This document shows positions 1-8,195 of a stretch of 52,857 nucleotides of DNA, in pieces. The stretch covers positions 1 through 52,857 of the forward strand of contig JAADGO010000127.1 of the NCBI GenBank assembly GCA_013152355.1. The letters run 5' to 3'. How positions within the stretch are numbered: the first letter of the stretch is position 1; each line of letters begins with the position of its first letter. The DNA is from Chlorobiota bacterium (GTDB lineage: Bacteria > Bacteroidota > Bacteroidia > Bacteroidales > Prolixibacteraceae). The position numbers were made by a program, and so were the translations under genes. The notes below the pieces were generated by a model that saw only the letters and a list, made by a program, of their open reading frames with translations, did not search any database and had not been told where the DNA came from.

Positions 1-588
1 CATAATGCATCGACTGAGATTGTTGACGAGGCAGTTGAAAACGGTGCAAAAACATGTACCCACCTGGGCAATGGTTGCGCCAATTCAATCAACCGGCATA
101 ATAACCCGCTGTGGCCACAGTTATCAAACGATAGCCTGATGATAAGTATTATTTGTGACGGATTCCATTTAAGGCCGGAAGAGATAAGGACTTTTTTCAA
201 GGTAAAAGGGGTGGACAAAACAATTGTCACTTCCGATGTAACCAAATATGCTGCAATGAAGCCGGGGATTTATAAAAATATTGATGGCGATGATATTGAA
301 CTGACTGTTGACGGGAAAGTACAATATCCGGCACAGAAAGTACTTGCAGGGTCGGCTTCGGCAATAAATAAAGGTGTTGCACATATTATGGAGGTCACAG
401 GTTGTTCTCTGGCCGATGCTATTCAGATGGCCAGTACTAACCCGGCAAAACTGTATGGGTTAACCGACCGTGGAACACTTGAAAAAGGGAAACGAGCCGA
501 CCTGATACTATTTACCATTGGCGACACAGAATTAAAAATCTTCAAAACCTATGTTAAGGGTAAACTGGTGTATGATTCGACCAAATAA
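1..588 (+). CDS. NagA-like N-acetylglucosamine-6-phosphate deacetylase, 3' part
   Basis: The reading frame is open from the first base, so the gene starts before the window; the listed ORF start at 139 is an internal ATG. The 195 visible residues look like the C-terminal half of the NagA branch of the amidohydrolase superfamily, which removes acetate from GlcNAc-6-phosphate in the cytoplasm. Visible marks are CTHLGNG (metal-ligand His region), CDGFHL (second His), TSDVTKY (catalytic Asp position) and the C-terminal strand GTLEKGKRADLILF that returns to the small beta domain. The context near DSVT differs from classical NagA, so another acyl-sugar amidohydrolase is possible. An NRAMP-like gene follows after 27 bp and may be co-transcribed. 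Confidence 0.65.
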   Translation, partial: HNASTEIVDEAVENGAKTCTHLGNGCANSINRHNNPLWPQLSNDSLMISIICDGFHLRPEEIRTFFKVKGVDKTIVTSDVTKYAAMKPGIYKNIDGDDIELTVDGKVQYPAQKVLAGSASAINKGVAHIMEVTGCSLADAIQMASTNPAKLYGLTDRGTLEKGKRADLILFTIGDTELKIFKTYVKGKLVYDSTK

Positions 589-615
589 ACAACTTCAATA
601 AATAATTCCTAATTT

Positions 616-1854
616 ATGAGTAAAAATATCGGAAGGAAGGTATTAATTGCATTAAGTGCAGTTGGCCCCGGCTTGTTCCTTATCGGATACAATATAGGTA
701 CCGGCAGTGTAACCACCATGGCAAAAACAGGTGCTGAATATGGTATGACTTTATTTTGGGCGTTGATCTTGTCGAGTGTGTTTACATTCATATTGATGGT
801 CGCCTATGGTAAAGTTACACTTGTGACCGGGAAAACTGCCCTGTATAATATTAAAACGGAATTTAAGTATGGGTGGATGCTGGCCCTTTATATTTTAGTT
901 GCTCTTATTATTGGAGAATTACTTGCTTTGATTGGCGTTATGGGCATTGTGGCCGACCTTATTCAGGAAGGTATCCGGCTGGCGTTTGGTGGAGCCATGG
1001 TCAATACTTTCTGGATTATATTATTCCTTGTCCTTGCCTTGTATGTTTTACTTTGGTTTGGGCGGTACAAATCGTTCGAAAAGGTATTGACTATTTTTGT
1101 TATTCTAATGGGGCTCTCTTTTATAGTGGTTTTTATAATGGTCAAACCCAGCCTGACATCGCTGGTAGAAGGTATGATTCCGGGAATACCTGATACTCCC
1201 GGCGCATTTGGCCTGGTGGCTGCTATTGCGGGGACAACCTGCTCAGCAGCAGTATTTATTATGCGAAGTACTATTGTTGCGGAAAAAGGATGGAAAATAA
1301 CAAATTTGAAAGATGAAAAAAGAGATGCTTTTGTTTCGGCATTTACAATGCTTTTCCTGAGTGCTGTTATTATGGCTGTTGCAGCAGGCACTTTGCATCT
1401 GATGGGGTTGAAACTGGACAATACGGTTGACATGGTTTACCTGTTTGAGCCTATTGGTGGGAAAGCAGCAGCATTTATTTTAATCCTTGGAATTGCCGGC
1501 GCAGGCCTTTCCACAATTTTCCCCATCGTGTTGATAGCCCCCTGGCTGATTTCAGACTACACAGGAAGGCCCAGGGACATGCATTCCACTTTTTCACGGG
1601 TGCTCATCTTTGTTGCTATGCTTTTTGCTTTCGGCACCGTTTTATTGGAGCAACGCCCGCCGGCTTTGATGATATTTTCACAGGCCTTCCAGGCATGTAT
1701 CCTGCCTGCAGTGGCTATACCGATATTCATTTTAATTAATCGGCAAACCATTATGAAAACACATAAAGCCACCCTGAAAGACAACATTGGAATTATGGCA
1801 GTCATACTGTTTTCATTTATGACATCGTGGTTTGCAATAACCGAGTTATTTTAG
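616..1854 (+). CDS. NRAMP-like divalent metal transporter with atypical binding-site motifs
   Basis: A 412-residue, strongly hydrophobic protein with about eleven predicted membrane helices, the length and layout of the NRAMP/SLC11 family of cation-proton symporters. Helix 1 begins GPGLFLIGYNIGTGS. Where canonical NRAMPs have DPGN in the unwound part of helix 1, this protein has NIGTG. The helix 6 region reads GTTCSAAVFIMRS instead of the canonical MPH motif. Both metal-coordinating segments are therefore altered, as in divergent NRAMP-related groups, and Mn/Fe specificity should not be assumed. It starts 27 bp after the NagA-like gene. I am fairly sure of the superfamily and unsure of the substrate. 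Confidence 0.75.
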   Translation: MSKNIGRKVLIALSAVGPGLFLIGYNIGTGSVTTMAKTGAEYGMTLFWALILSSVFTFILMVAYGKVTLVTGKTALYNIKTEFKYGWMLALYILVALIIGELLALIGVMGIVADLIQEGIRLAFGGAMVNTFWIILFLVLALYVLLWFGRYKSFEKVLTIFVILMGLSFIVVFIMVKPSLTSLVEGMIPGIPDTPGAFGLVAAIAGTTCSAAVFIMRSTIVAEKGWKITNLKDEKRDAFVSAFTMLFLSAVIMAVAAGTLHLMGLKLDNTVDMVYLFEPIGGKAAAFILILGIAGAGLSTIFPIVLIAPWLISDYTGRPRDMHSTFSRVLIFVAMLFAFGTVLLEQRPPALMIFSQAFQACILPAVAIPIFILINRQTIMKTHKATLKDNIGIMAVILFSFMTSWFAITELF

Positions 1855-1898
1855 GATAGATTTCTTTTGTTGAAATACAAAATAGTATTATTCGCCAA

Positions 1899-1951
1899 CG
1901 GGTGCGGAGGTTTATAACCTCCGTTTTAAAGTATTGCGGTTAAAAATACCC
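1899..1951. repeat. REP-like palindromic element
   Basis: CGGGTG is followed by a perfect 8-bp stem with a 3-nt loop, CGGAGGTTTATAACCTCCG (1905-1923), then a partial TTGCGGTTAAAAA arm and a closing ACCC (1948-1951) that can pair with GGGT at 1900-1903. An almost identical unit, also preceded by CGGGTG, lies at 48081-48160. The GGTG tetranucleotide before a hairpin is the layout of REP sequences handled by RAYT transposases; that link is inference. It sits between convergent genes. Confidence 0.7.
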
Positions 1952-1986
1952 ATTTCGTTATAATAATGCCTGCCTATCAAAACCAG

Positions 1987-2006
1987 CACCATGCTTCAGT
2001 ATGGTG
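1987..2006 (-). terminator. possible terminator after glpF
   Basis: CACCAT and ATGGTG form a 6-bp stem around an 8-nt loop, 6 bp past the glpF stop codon. On the minus strand the stem is followed by CTGGTTTTG, a weak U-tract. It could equally serve as a bidirectional barrier between the convergent NRAMP and glpF genes. Confidence 0.4.
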
Positions 2007-2012
2007 TATGGT

Positions 2013-2750
2013 TTAAAGATAGAGGAATGATACGGTTGCTATTAAAGTCCCGATTATCGGGCCTGCAATGGGTATCCATGAATATTGCCAGTCGCTGCTC
2101 CCCTTATGGTTCATTGGGAGCACCCAGTGCATGATGCGCGGGCCCAGGTCACGTGCCGGGTTAATTGCATACCCTGTTGTACCTCCCAGCGAAAGGCCAA
2201 TTGCAGTAACCAGCAGTGCCACAGGCAGTGCCCCCAGGGTTCCCAGCCCTAATTTAGGGTCTTCTACCCCGGGCATATCAATACTGGGGCCGCTTAAATA
2301 AAAAATAACGAACATAAGGACAAATGTCCCGATAATCTCGCTAATCAGGTTGCTGGAGAATTTACGTATAGCCGGGCTGGTTGAGAAGCAGGCAAGTTGC
2401 CCGTCCGGGTTTTCGGTTTGGTTAAAGTGGTTTTTATATGTCAACCATACGAGGAATGCCCCGGTAGCTGCACCCAGTATTTGCGACAGGATGAATCCTG
2501 CTACTTTGCCCCATTCGAACAAACCGGCTGCTGCCAGCCCAATGGTTACTGCCGGGTTAATATGCGCTCCGGAAATAGGGCCTGCAACGGCTACCCCGAC
2601 AAAAACAGCCAGCCCCCAGCCCAGGGTTATCACAATCCAGCCACCATTGTGCCCTTTTGTACCTTTCAATACAACATTGGCAACTACTCCGTTACCCAAA
2701 AGGACAAGTAACATGGTGCCTACGAATTCTGCAGTATATTCATTCATCAT
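2013..2750 (-). CDS. glpF: Glycerol uptake facilitator (aquaglyceroporin)
   Basis: A 245-residue integral membrane protein of the MIP family. The two NPA half-helix motifs are intact: GAHINPAVT near residue 65 and GYAINPARD near residue 196. The Asp after the second NPA (NPARD) is the usual mark of glycerol facilitators as opposed to strict water channels. It passes glycerol through the inner membrane by facilitated diffusion, after which GlpK traps it. It is the last gene of the minus-strand glpD-glpK-glpF set, 56 bp after glpK. Two adjacent ATG codons could start it; the choice changes one residue. Confidence 0.92.
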   Translation of the reverse strand: MMNEYTAEFVGTMLLVLLGNGVVANVVLKGTKGHNGGWIVITLGWGLAVFVGVAVAGPISGAHINPAVTIGLAAAGLFEWGKVAGFILSQILGAATGAFLVWLTYKNHFNQTENPDGQLACFSTSPAIRKFSSNLISEIIGTFVLMFVIFYLSGPSIDMPGVEDPKLGLGTLGALPVALLVTAIGLSLGGTTGYAINPARDLGPRIMHWVLPMNHKGSSDWQYSWIPIAGPIIGTLIATVSFLYL

Positions 2751-2806
2751 GTATTTATTTTCTTATTTATTCGGATGCCCCTTATTAAAGGTGTTGGTTT
2801 TCTATA

Positions 2807-4312
2807 TTATTGAGCTGTATTTTCCCATTTCTTAGCCCTGGATATAGCTTTTGCCCAATCGGCCAGTAATTGCTCTTTTTCTTTTTGAGGAATATCCATT
2901 ATAAATTTACGGTCAACTGCCCATTGCCCTTTAATTTCATCTATACTGCCCCAATAATTTACAGCCAGCCCTGCCAGATAAGCAGCACCAAGTGCTGTTG
3001 TTTCAATTGTTTCGGGCCGGATCACAGGGACACCGATCATGTTTGCCTGAATTTGCATGAGCAGGTTGTTCACCACGGCACCGCCATCTACTTTCAATTC
3101 ATTGATTTTTATCCCGGCATCGGCTTCCATAGCTTTGATAACATCCACTACCTGGAATGCGATACTTTCGAGGGCCGACCGTGCAATGTGTCCCGCATTT
3201 GTGCCACGGGTTAATCCGGCGATTATGCCACGCGCATACTGATCCCAGTGAGGTGCTCCCAGCCCGGTAAAAGCAGGGACAAAATATACTCCTCCATTGT
3301 TTTCCACAGTGCGTGCGAGGGTTTCCACCTCCGAAGAATCTTTAATAATACCCAGCCCATCGCGAAGCCATTGCACCACGGCACCGCCAATAAAAATACT
3401 TCCTTCGAGGGCATAGGTTGTTTTACCACCTATTTGCCAGGCAATAGTTGTAAGCAGGTTGTTTTTCGACCGTACTGGTTTTTCCCCGGTATTGCACAGC
3501 ATAAAGCACCCTGTTCCGTAAGTATTTTTTACCGACCCCGGGGTAAGGCACATTTGTCCGAAAGTTGCAGCCTGCTGGTCGCCTGCAATTCCTGAAATAG
3601 CAATAGGCTGCCCAAAAAGTGCCTCATTGGTGTATCCGTATACTTCTGAGGATGATTTTACCTCGGGAAGTATGCCCTCAGGGATACCTAATAGTGTCAG
3701 CAACTCTTCATCCCAGGTAAGCGTATGGATGTTAAACAGCATGGTACGGCTGGCATTGGTAACGTCTGTTACATGCACATTGCCATTGGTTAGTTTGTAT
3801 ATCAGCCACGTGTCGATGGTGCCAAAGGCCAACCTGCCTGATTCTGCCTTTTCCCTTGCGCCTTCAACATGGTCAAGTATCCACCTTAGTTTTGTGCCTG
3901 AAAAATAAGAATCAACTACTAACCCGGTTTTTGCATTAATTGTTTCTCCAAGCCCCTGTTTTCGAAGTTCATCGCAGTATTCAGATGTCCGCCTGTCCTG
4001 CCATACAATGGCATTGTAAACAGGTTCTCCTGTCTCCCTGTCCCATACCACTGTGGTTTCGCGTTGGTTGGTAATGCCAATAGCCGCAATGCCCCGGCTT
4101 CCTTCTTTTGTTTTGGAAATTACTTCTTTTGCAGTCTCTAGTTGTGTTGACCATATTTGGTTGGGAGAGTGTTCTACCCAGCCTGGTTTCGGGAATATTT
4201 GTTCAAATTCTTTTTGGGCAACATGAAGTATCTTCCCTTTTTTATTAAAAAGGATTGCCCTTGAGCTTGTTGTGCCCTGGTCAAGAGCCAGTATTAATTT
4301 CTCTTTAGCCAT
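2807..4312 (-). CDS. glpK: Glycerol kinase
   Basis: A 501-residue FGGY kinase that makes sn-glycerol 3-phosphate from glycerol and ATP. All catalytic marks are present: the N-terminal phosphate loop [12 protein letters not shown], the substrate pair in NQRETT, the Tyr of DSYFSGTK, the catalytic Asp in GIAGDQQAA, the ATP loop NTYGTGC and the adenosine motif VDGGAVVNN. Length matches the family. It lies between glpD (91 bp) and glpF (56 bp) on the same strand. A second, divergent copy is encoded at 6139-7635; this one is the copy expected to be enzymatically active. Confidence 0.96.
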   Translation of the reverse strand: MAKEKLILALDQGTTSSRAILFNKKGKILHVAQKEFEQIFPKPGWVEHSPNQIWSTQLETAKEVISKTKEGSRGIAAIGITNQRETTVVWDRETGEPVYNAIVWQDRRTSEYCDELRKQGLGETINAKTGLVVDSYFSGTKLRWILDHVEGAREKAESGRLAFGTIDTWLIYKLTNGNVHVTDVTNASRTMLFNIHTLTWDEELLTLLGIPEGILPEVKSSSEVYGYTNEALFGQPIAISGIAGDQQAATFGQMCLTPGSVKNTYGTGCFMLCNTGEKPVRSKNNLLTTIAWQIGGKTTYALEGSIFIGGAVVQWLRDGLGIIKDSSEVETLARTVENNGGVYFVPAFTGLGAPHWDQYARGIIAGLTRGTNAGHIARSALESIAFQVVDVIKAMEADAGIKINELKVDGGAVVNNLLMQIQANMIGVPVIRPETIETTALGAAYLAGLAVNYWGSIDEIKGQWAVDRKFIMDIPQKEKEQLLADWAKAISRAKKWENTAQ

Positions 4313-4403
4313 TGTTAAGTTAGATTAGTTTTGCAATTTATATAATTTACTTTTTGAATCTTATATTTGCCCGAATTTAATTTAGAAGCTTTTTGAAATT
4401 TGA

Positions 4404-5972
4404 TTATTCGTTTAGTATATAACCTTGTGCCAGGTTGTTATACATTTCTACCTGTTTCTTTTGCCATTCGCCATTGTAGCCCATTTCTTCAGCCATAAGT
4501 TTTGCAACTTTTGGGGCAATGCGTATGCTTTCGCGTGCATCGAGTAGCAAAGCCCTGGTCCTCCGGGAAAGGCAATCTTCAACAGTACGGGCCATTTCGT
4601 TACGTACCGCCAGGATAATCTGTGCATTGATAAGCCCAAGTTTCTCGCTTAAAAAATCGCCCATGGCGGGAGACTCTTTTATCAAATTGGTTAACAATTA
4701 TTTTTTGTCTGACCCATAATAATAAAGCGGGTCGTTTAAATCGACATCATTTTGGTATCCGTGTATTTTCAGGGCCTTTGTCACTGATTTTTTTAACGGC
4801 AATCCGGCTGTTGCCGATATTTTATTGATTACCTCTTCGGCCATTAACCTGTAGGTAGTCCATTTCCCCCCGGTAAGTGTTACCAGCCCCGATTTGGACA
4901 CCAGAATCTTGTGCCTTCTGGAGATTTCTTTGGTTTTTTTATTTTTTGAAGCAGGGGCCGCCAAAGGGCGTAGCCCGGCGAATACACTAAGCACATCCGA
5001 ACGCCTGGGTGGGGTAATAAGATAGCGACCGGCAGTTTCAAGGATAAAGTCTACCTCTTCGGATAACGGCTGGGGTTCAATTTCTGCAATATTTTTTTCA
5101 ATGTCGGTTGTGCCAACAACTACTTTATTATGCCATGGTACGGCAAATAAAACGCGCCCATCGCTGGTTTTTGGGATCATAACAGCATAATCGCCGGGGA
5201 TAAATCTTTTATCAAGTACAAGGTGTACTCCCTGGCTTGGCTTTATGATATCCTTTGCCTGCGGGTTATCCATTTTTATTATCCCATCGACAAATACGCC
5301 TGTTGCATTGAGTACTGCTTTTGAGTGGATCTTGTATTCCCTGCCTGTTTCCTGGTCGATGGCAGCGACCCCGTCAATTTTACCGTTTTTTTTGAGAAGG
5401 CTGGTTACCTTCATATAATTTATGGCTACGCCTCCGTTTTCTATAAAGGACTGGCATATATTTATTGCCAGCCTTGAATCGTCAAACTGCCCATCGTGGT
5501 AAATGACCCCGCCCCGGAGATTCTCGGCTTTTAGTGTTGGGATACTTTGTAGTGTACGCTTTTTTGTATAAGCAAGCGATTTCCCTAAACTTAGCTTTCC
5601 GGCAAGTAAATCGTATAGTTTAAGCCCGATGGTGTAAAATGGAATGCCCCACCAGTTATAGTTGGGGATAATAAACGATTGGTTTTTTACCAGGTGGGGG
5701 GCATTCTTCTTTAATAACCCTCTTTCGCGTAGTGCTTCAAGTACCAGCAAAATATCTCCCTGGGCAAGGTACCTTACCCCTCCATGTACCAGTTTGGTAC
5801 TCCGGCTTGAAGTGCCTTTGGTGAAATCGCATTGTTCGAGCAGAAGTGTTTTAAACCCGCGTGTTGCCGATTCAAGAGCTGCCCCAATTCCTGATGCACC
5901 TCCACCAATGACTATTACATCCCATAAACCATTAGCTTCTTCCAGCTTCTTTATCATTTTGTCCCTGTTCAT
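4404..5972 (-). CDS. glpD: Glycerol-3-phosphate dehydrogenase, interrupted by an in-frame TAA
   Basis: FAD-dependent, membrane-associated oxidation of glycerol 3-phosphate to dihydroxyacetone phosphate. The first ORF (4698-5972, 424 residues) has the dinucleotide fold VIGGGASGIGAALE near residue 20 and the family motifs SSRSTKLVHGGVRYLA and GGKWTTYRLMAEE. It ends YYYGSDKK and a TAA at 4698-4700. The very next codon (TTG, 4697) continues in the same frame for 97 residues (TNLIKESPAMGDF... ARTVEDCLSRRTRALLLDA), which is the normal helical C-terminal domain of GlpD. Together they give about 521 residues, the usual length. One substitution, for example AAA to TAA, explains the break. No ribosome site is apparent before the second part. 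Confidence 0.88.
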
Positions 5973-6055
5973 CTGGCTTTTATTTGAAAAATTGTTCCCT
6001 TATTTTAATTAGTCTCTAAAACTTCGATACAAAAATCATTAATTCAATACCCAGT

Positions 6056-6072
6056 ACATAGTATAACGATGT
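6056..6072 (-). promoter_or_regulatory. operator-like palindrome upstream of glpD
   Basis: ACATAGTATAACGATGT has ACAT/ATGT ends with a 9-nt centre, 83 bp before the glpD start. Its sequence matches the reverse complement of a site before padR (8062-8078) at 15 of 17 positions, and a second copy at 6107-6123 at 15 of 17. PadR regulators commonly bind such ACAT-ATGT type dyads; binding here is inferred. Confidence 0.55.
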
Positions 6073-6106
6073 TGAAGTATTAGATTATTGCATTCTATAA
6101 AAAGAT

Positions 6107-6123
6107 ACATTGTATAACGATGC
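6107..6123 (-). promoter_or_regulatory. second operator-like copy upstream of glpD
   Basis: ACATTGTATAACGATGC repeats the 6056-6072 site in direct orientation 51 bp away, with a core GTATAACGATG identical in both. The spacing is about five helical turns, suitable for two dimers on one DNA face. It lies just after the stop of the glpK-like gene, in the glpD upstream region. Confidence 0.5.
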
Positions 6124-6138
6124 TTTTAGTTAAAATTT

Positions 6139-7635
6139 TTATTGGTCTTCGGGGTCGAGCCATTTTTGTGATTTTAAAACGGCTTTACTCCAGTATTTTT
6201 TGATTTTATAAACTTTTGAGCTATCCATTCCGGCATTATAAGTCCTGGCAGCTTCCCAATGTTGCTTTACCTCGTCAATACTATCCCAGAATCCAACAGC
6301 AAGGCCTGCCATATATGCACTTCCAAGGGCTGCAGTTTCAATATTTGCAGGTTGTACAATTGGCACATTAAGTATATCTGCCTGGAATTGTAAAAGCATA
6401 TCGTTTATTAAGCGGCCACTAACCCTGATCTCGGACAGTTTCAACCCTGAATCTTTTTCCATGGTATGCAGTACATCGGCGGCACTTAATGCTATAGATT
6501 CGATAACTGCCCGTGCAATGTTGCCAGTGGTAGTGCCCATGTTCAGCCCCCAGAATGTACCCCTTGCATACTGGTCCCAGTAGGGGGCACCCAACCCCGA
6601 CAGTGCCGGCACAATATATACTCCACCGTTGTCGGCCTCGGTTCGGGCCAGTTGTTCGAGTTCCTTGTCCGAATTGATCAGCCCCAATACATCGCGAAGC
6701 CATTGGATGATTGTCCCTCCTGCAAATGCGCTTCCTTCCAGGGCATAGGTTGTGTGCCCCCCGACTTGCCAGGCAACAGTTGACAAAAGGTTGTTGGTAG
6801 AAACAGGTTTATCGCCAACATTCATTAACATAAAGCTTCCGGTGTTGTAGGTATTCTCAACCATCCCTCTTTCGAGGCACATTTGCCCGAATAGTGAGGC
6901 TTGCTGGTCGCCGCAAATACCGGCAATAGGAATATTGGTGCCAAAAAGCGATTTGTCTGTGTAACCGTATACTTCGCTTGACGATTTTACTTCGGGGAGA
7001 ATATCTTCAGGGATGTTAAATATTTCGAGTAATTCTTTATCCCACTGAAGTTTATGGATGTTGAAAAGCATTGTCCTACTGGCATTTGAGACATCGGTTA
7101 CATGTACCTTGCCTTTGGTAAGTTTCCATACAAGCCAACTATCGACAGTGCCAAATGCCAGTTTCCCCGCTTCTGCTAATTCCCTGGCTCCTTCATAATA
7201 ATCAAGCATCCATTTCAGCTTTGTCCCGGAAAATATTGCATCAATCTGCAATCCTGTTTTTTCTTTTATTAAAGGCTGGTAACCTTTGGCTTTCAGTTCT
7301 TCGCAAAACTTCATAGTCCTTTTATCGTGCCAAACAATTGCCCTGCCAAGTGGCTGCCCTGTTTCTTTATTCCATACAATGGCCGTTTCGCGCTGGTTGG
7401 AGATACCTATGGAGGCGATTGCCTCGGGTTGTACCCCCGATTTAGCAATTGCTTCTTCGGCAACACTTGCCAGTATATACCATATTTCACGGGCATCTTG
7501 CTCGGCTAAACTGGTCTTTGGGAAAAATTGTTCAATTTCTTTACCTGCCGAAGAAACAAGGATACCCGATTTATCGAAGATAAAGGCTTGTGACAACGAT
7601 GTCCCCTGGATTAGTGATAGTACATATTTTTTCAT
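6139..7635 (-). CDS. Glycerol kinase-like paralogue with degenerate ATP-binding motifs
   Basis: A 498-residue FGGY-family protein clearly paralogous to GlpK (long shared stretches such as SSSEVYGYT), but changed at key sites. DQGTTSSRA of the first phosphate loop is IQGTSLSQA, so the Asp is lost. YGTGC is YNTGS. The adenosine motif VDGGAVVNN is VSGRLIND, one residue shorter. The glycerol-contacting Tyr in DSYFSGTK is Ile in DAIFSGTK. NQRETA and the catalytic-base region GICGDQQAS are kept. The frame is full-length without stops, so it is not simply decaying. It follows padR by 14 bp and is probably co-transcribed with it. A regulatory or altered-substrate role is an inference. Confidence 0.85.
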   Translation of the reverse strand: MKKYVLSLIQGTSLSQAFIFDKSGILVSSAGKEIEQFFPKTSLAEQDAREIWYILASVAEEAIAKSGVQPEAIASIGISNQRETAIVWNKETGQPLGRAIVWHDKRTMKFCEELKAKGYQPLIKEKTGLQIDAIFSGTKLKWMLDYYEGARELAEAGKLAFGTVDSWLVWKLTKGKVHVTDVSNASRTMLFNIHKLQWDKELLEIFNIPEDILPEVKSSSEVYGYTDKSLFGTNIPIAGICGDQQASLFGQMCLERGMVENTYNTGSFMLMNVGDKPVSTNNLLSTVAWQVGGHTTYALEGSAFAGGTIIQWLRDVLGLINSDKELEQLARTEADNGGVYIVPALSGLGAPYWDQYARGTFWGLNMGTTTGNIARAVIESIALSAADVLHTMEKDSGLKLSEIRVSGRLINDMLLQFQADILNVPIVQPANIETAALGSAYMAGLAVGFWDSIDEVKQHWEAARTYNAGMDSSKVYKIKKYWSKAVLKSQKWLDPEDQ

Positions 7636-7649
7636 CTCAATAAACCATT

Positions 7650-8021
7650 TTATCTGTTTTCCGGCATCTCCTGTTTGTTCTTCAACTTGGCAATAGCCAT
7701 GTTAAGTGCTTCAAGATAACTGCTCATTATGCTTAGATGCTCTTCCCCCTTAGGTGTTATTTTGTAGTATTTCCTGGGGATACCTACCTCTTTTTCAATC
7801 CATTCGGAGGTAACCAGCCCTTCTTTCTTCAGCCTGTTCAAAAGTGGGTATATAGTTCCTTCAGCAATCTCTAAAGAAGCAAAATGGTGGATGTCGTTTA
7901 TTAGCTCGTACCCATAACAGGATTTTGTTTTTAAAACAAGCATAATAATATATTCCAAAAGCCCCTTTTTAATCTGAGATTTCCACTTTGAAATAAAATA
8001 TGGCTCATTATCAATATCCAT
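7650..8021 (-). CDS. PadR family transcriptional regulator
   Basis: A 123-residue winged-helix regulator if started at the internal ATG at 8021; the ORF track's TTG at 8030 lies inside the -7 box. PadR marks are KGLLEYIIMLVL (first helix), CYGYELI, the recognition part AEGTIYPLLNRLKKEGLV and the wing with RKYYKITPKGEEHL. The short C-terminal helix would give a dimer. PadR proteins usually repress their own operon and respond to a small ligand. It heads the glpK-like gene, and matching dyads are found before padR and before glpD, so it is the likely regulator of this glycerol locus. Confidence 0.88.
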   Translation of the reverse strand: MDIDNEPYFISKWKSQIKKGLLEYIIMLVLKTKSCYGYELINDIHHFASLEIAEGTIYPLLNRLKKEGLVTSEWIEKEVGIPRKYYKITPKGEEHLSIMSSYLEALNMAIAKLKNKQEMPENR

Positions 8022-8027
8022 TTGTAG

Positions 8028-8059
8028 CAAATATAAATGTTATTACATAGTTATACAAG
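8028..8059 (-). promoter_or_regulatory. padR promoter
   Basis: Read on the minus strand, TATATTTG (8028-8035) is a perfect Bacteroidetes -7 box and CTTG (8056-8059) lies 20 bp upstream as a -33 box. The padR ATG begins 7 nt after the G of the -7 box, so the transcript would have almost no leader. An imperfect operator half-copy ACATAGTTATAC (8045-8056) overlaps the spacer. Confidence 0.6.
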
Positions 8060-8061
8060 GC

Positions 8062-8078
8062 ACATCGTAATAATATGT
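8062..8078 (-). promoter_or_regulatory. operator-like palindrome upstream of padR
   Basis: ACATCGTAATAATATGT has ACAT/ATGT ends with a 9-nt centre and sits directly upstream of the padR -33 box. Its reverse complement matches the glpD-upstream site at 6056-6072 at 15 of 17 bases. This supports autoregulation plus control of glpD by the same protein. Confidence 0.55.
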
Positions 8079-8195
8079 AGGTTTGTTAATGATTAATTAA
8101 CTGCCAAAAGTATTCAATTAAGATGTTTTTCGTAAAAGTGCCAAAAGTTATTAAAGATGGATGGTAAAGCATTGAATAGTTACAAGAATCATATT

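Noticed and set aside
873-1433. ORFs at 873-1193 (+) and 963-1433 (-)
   Set aside because: Shadow frames of the NRAMP-like gene; same for most other ORF-track lines opposite or inside assigned genes.
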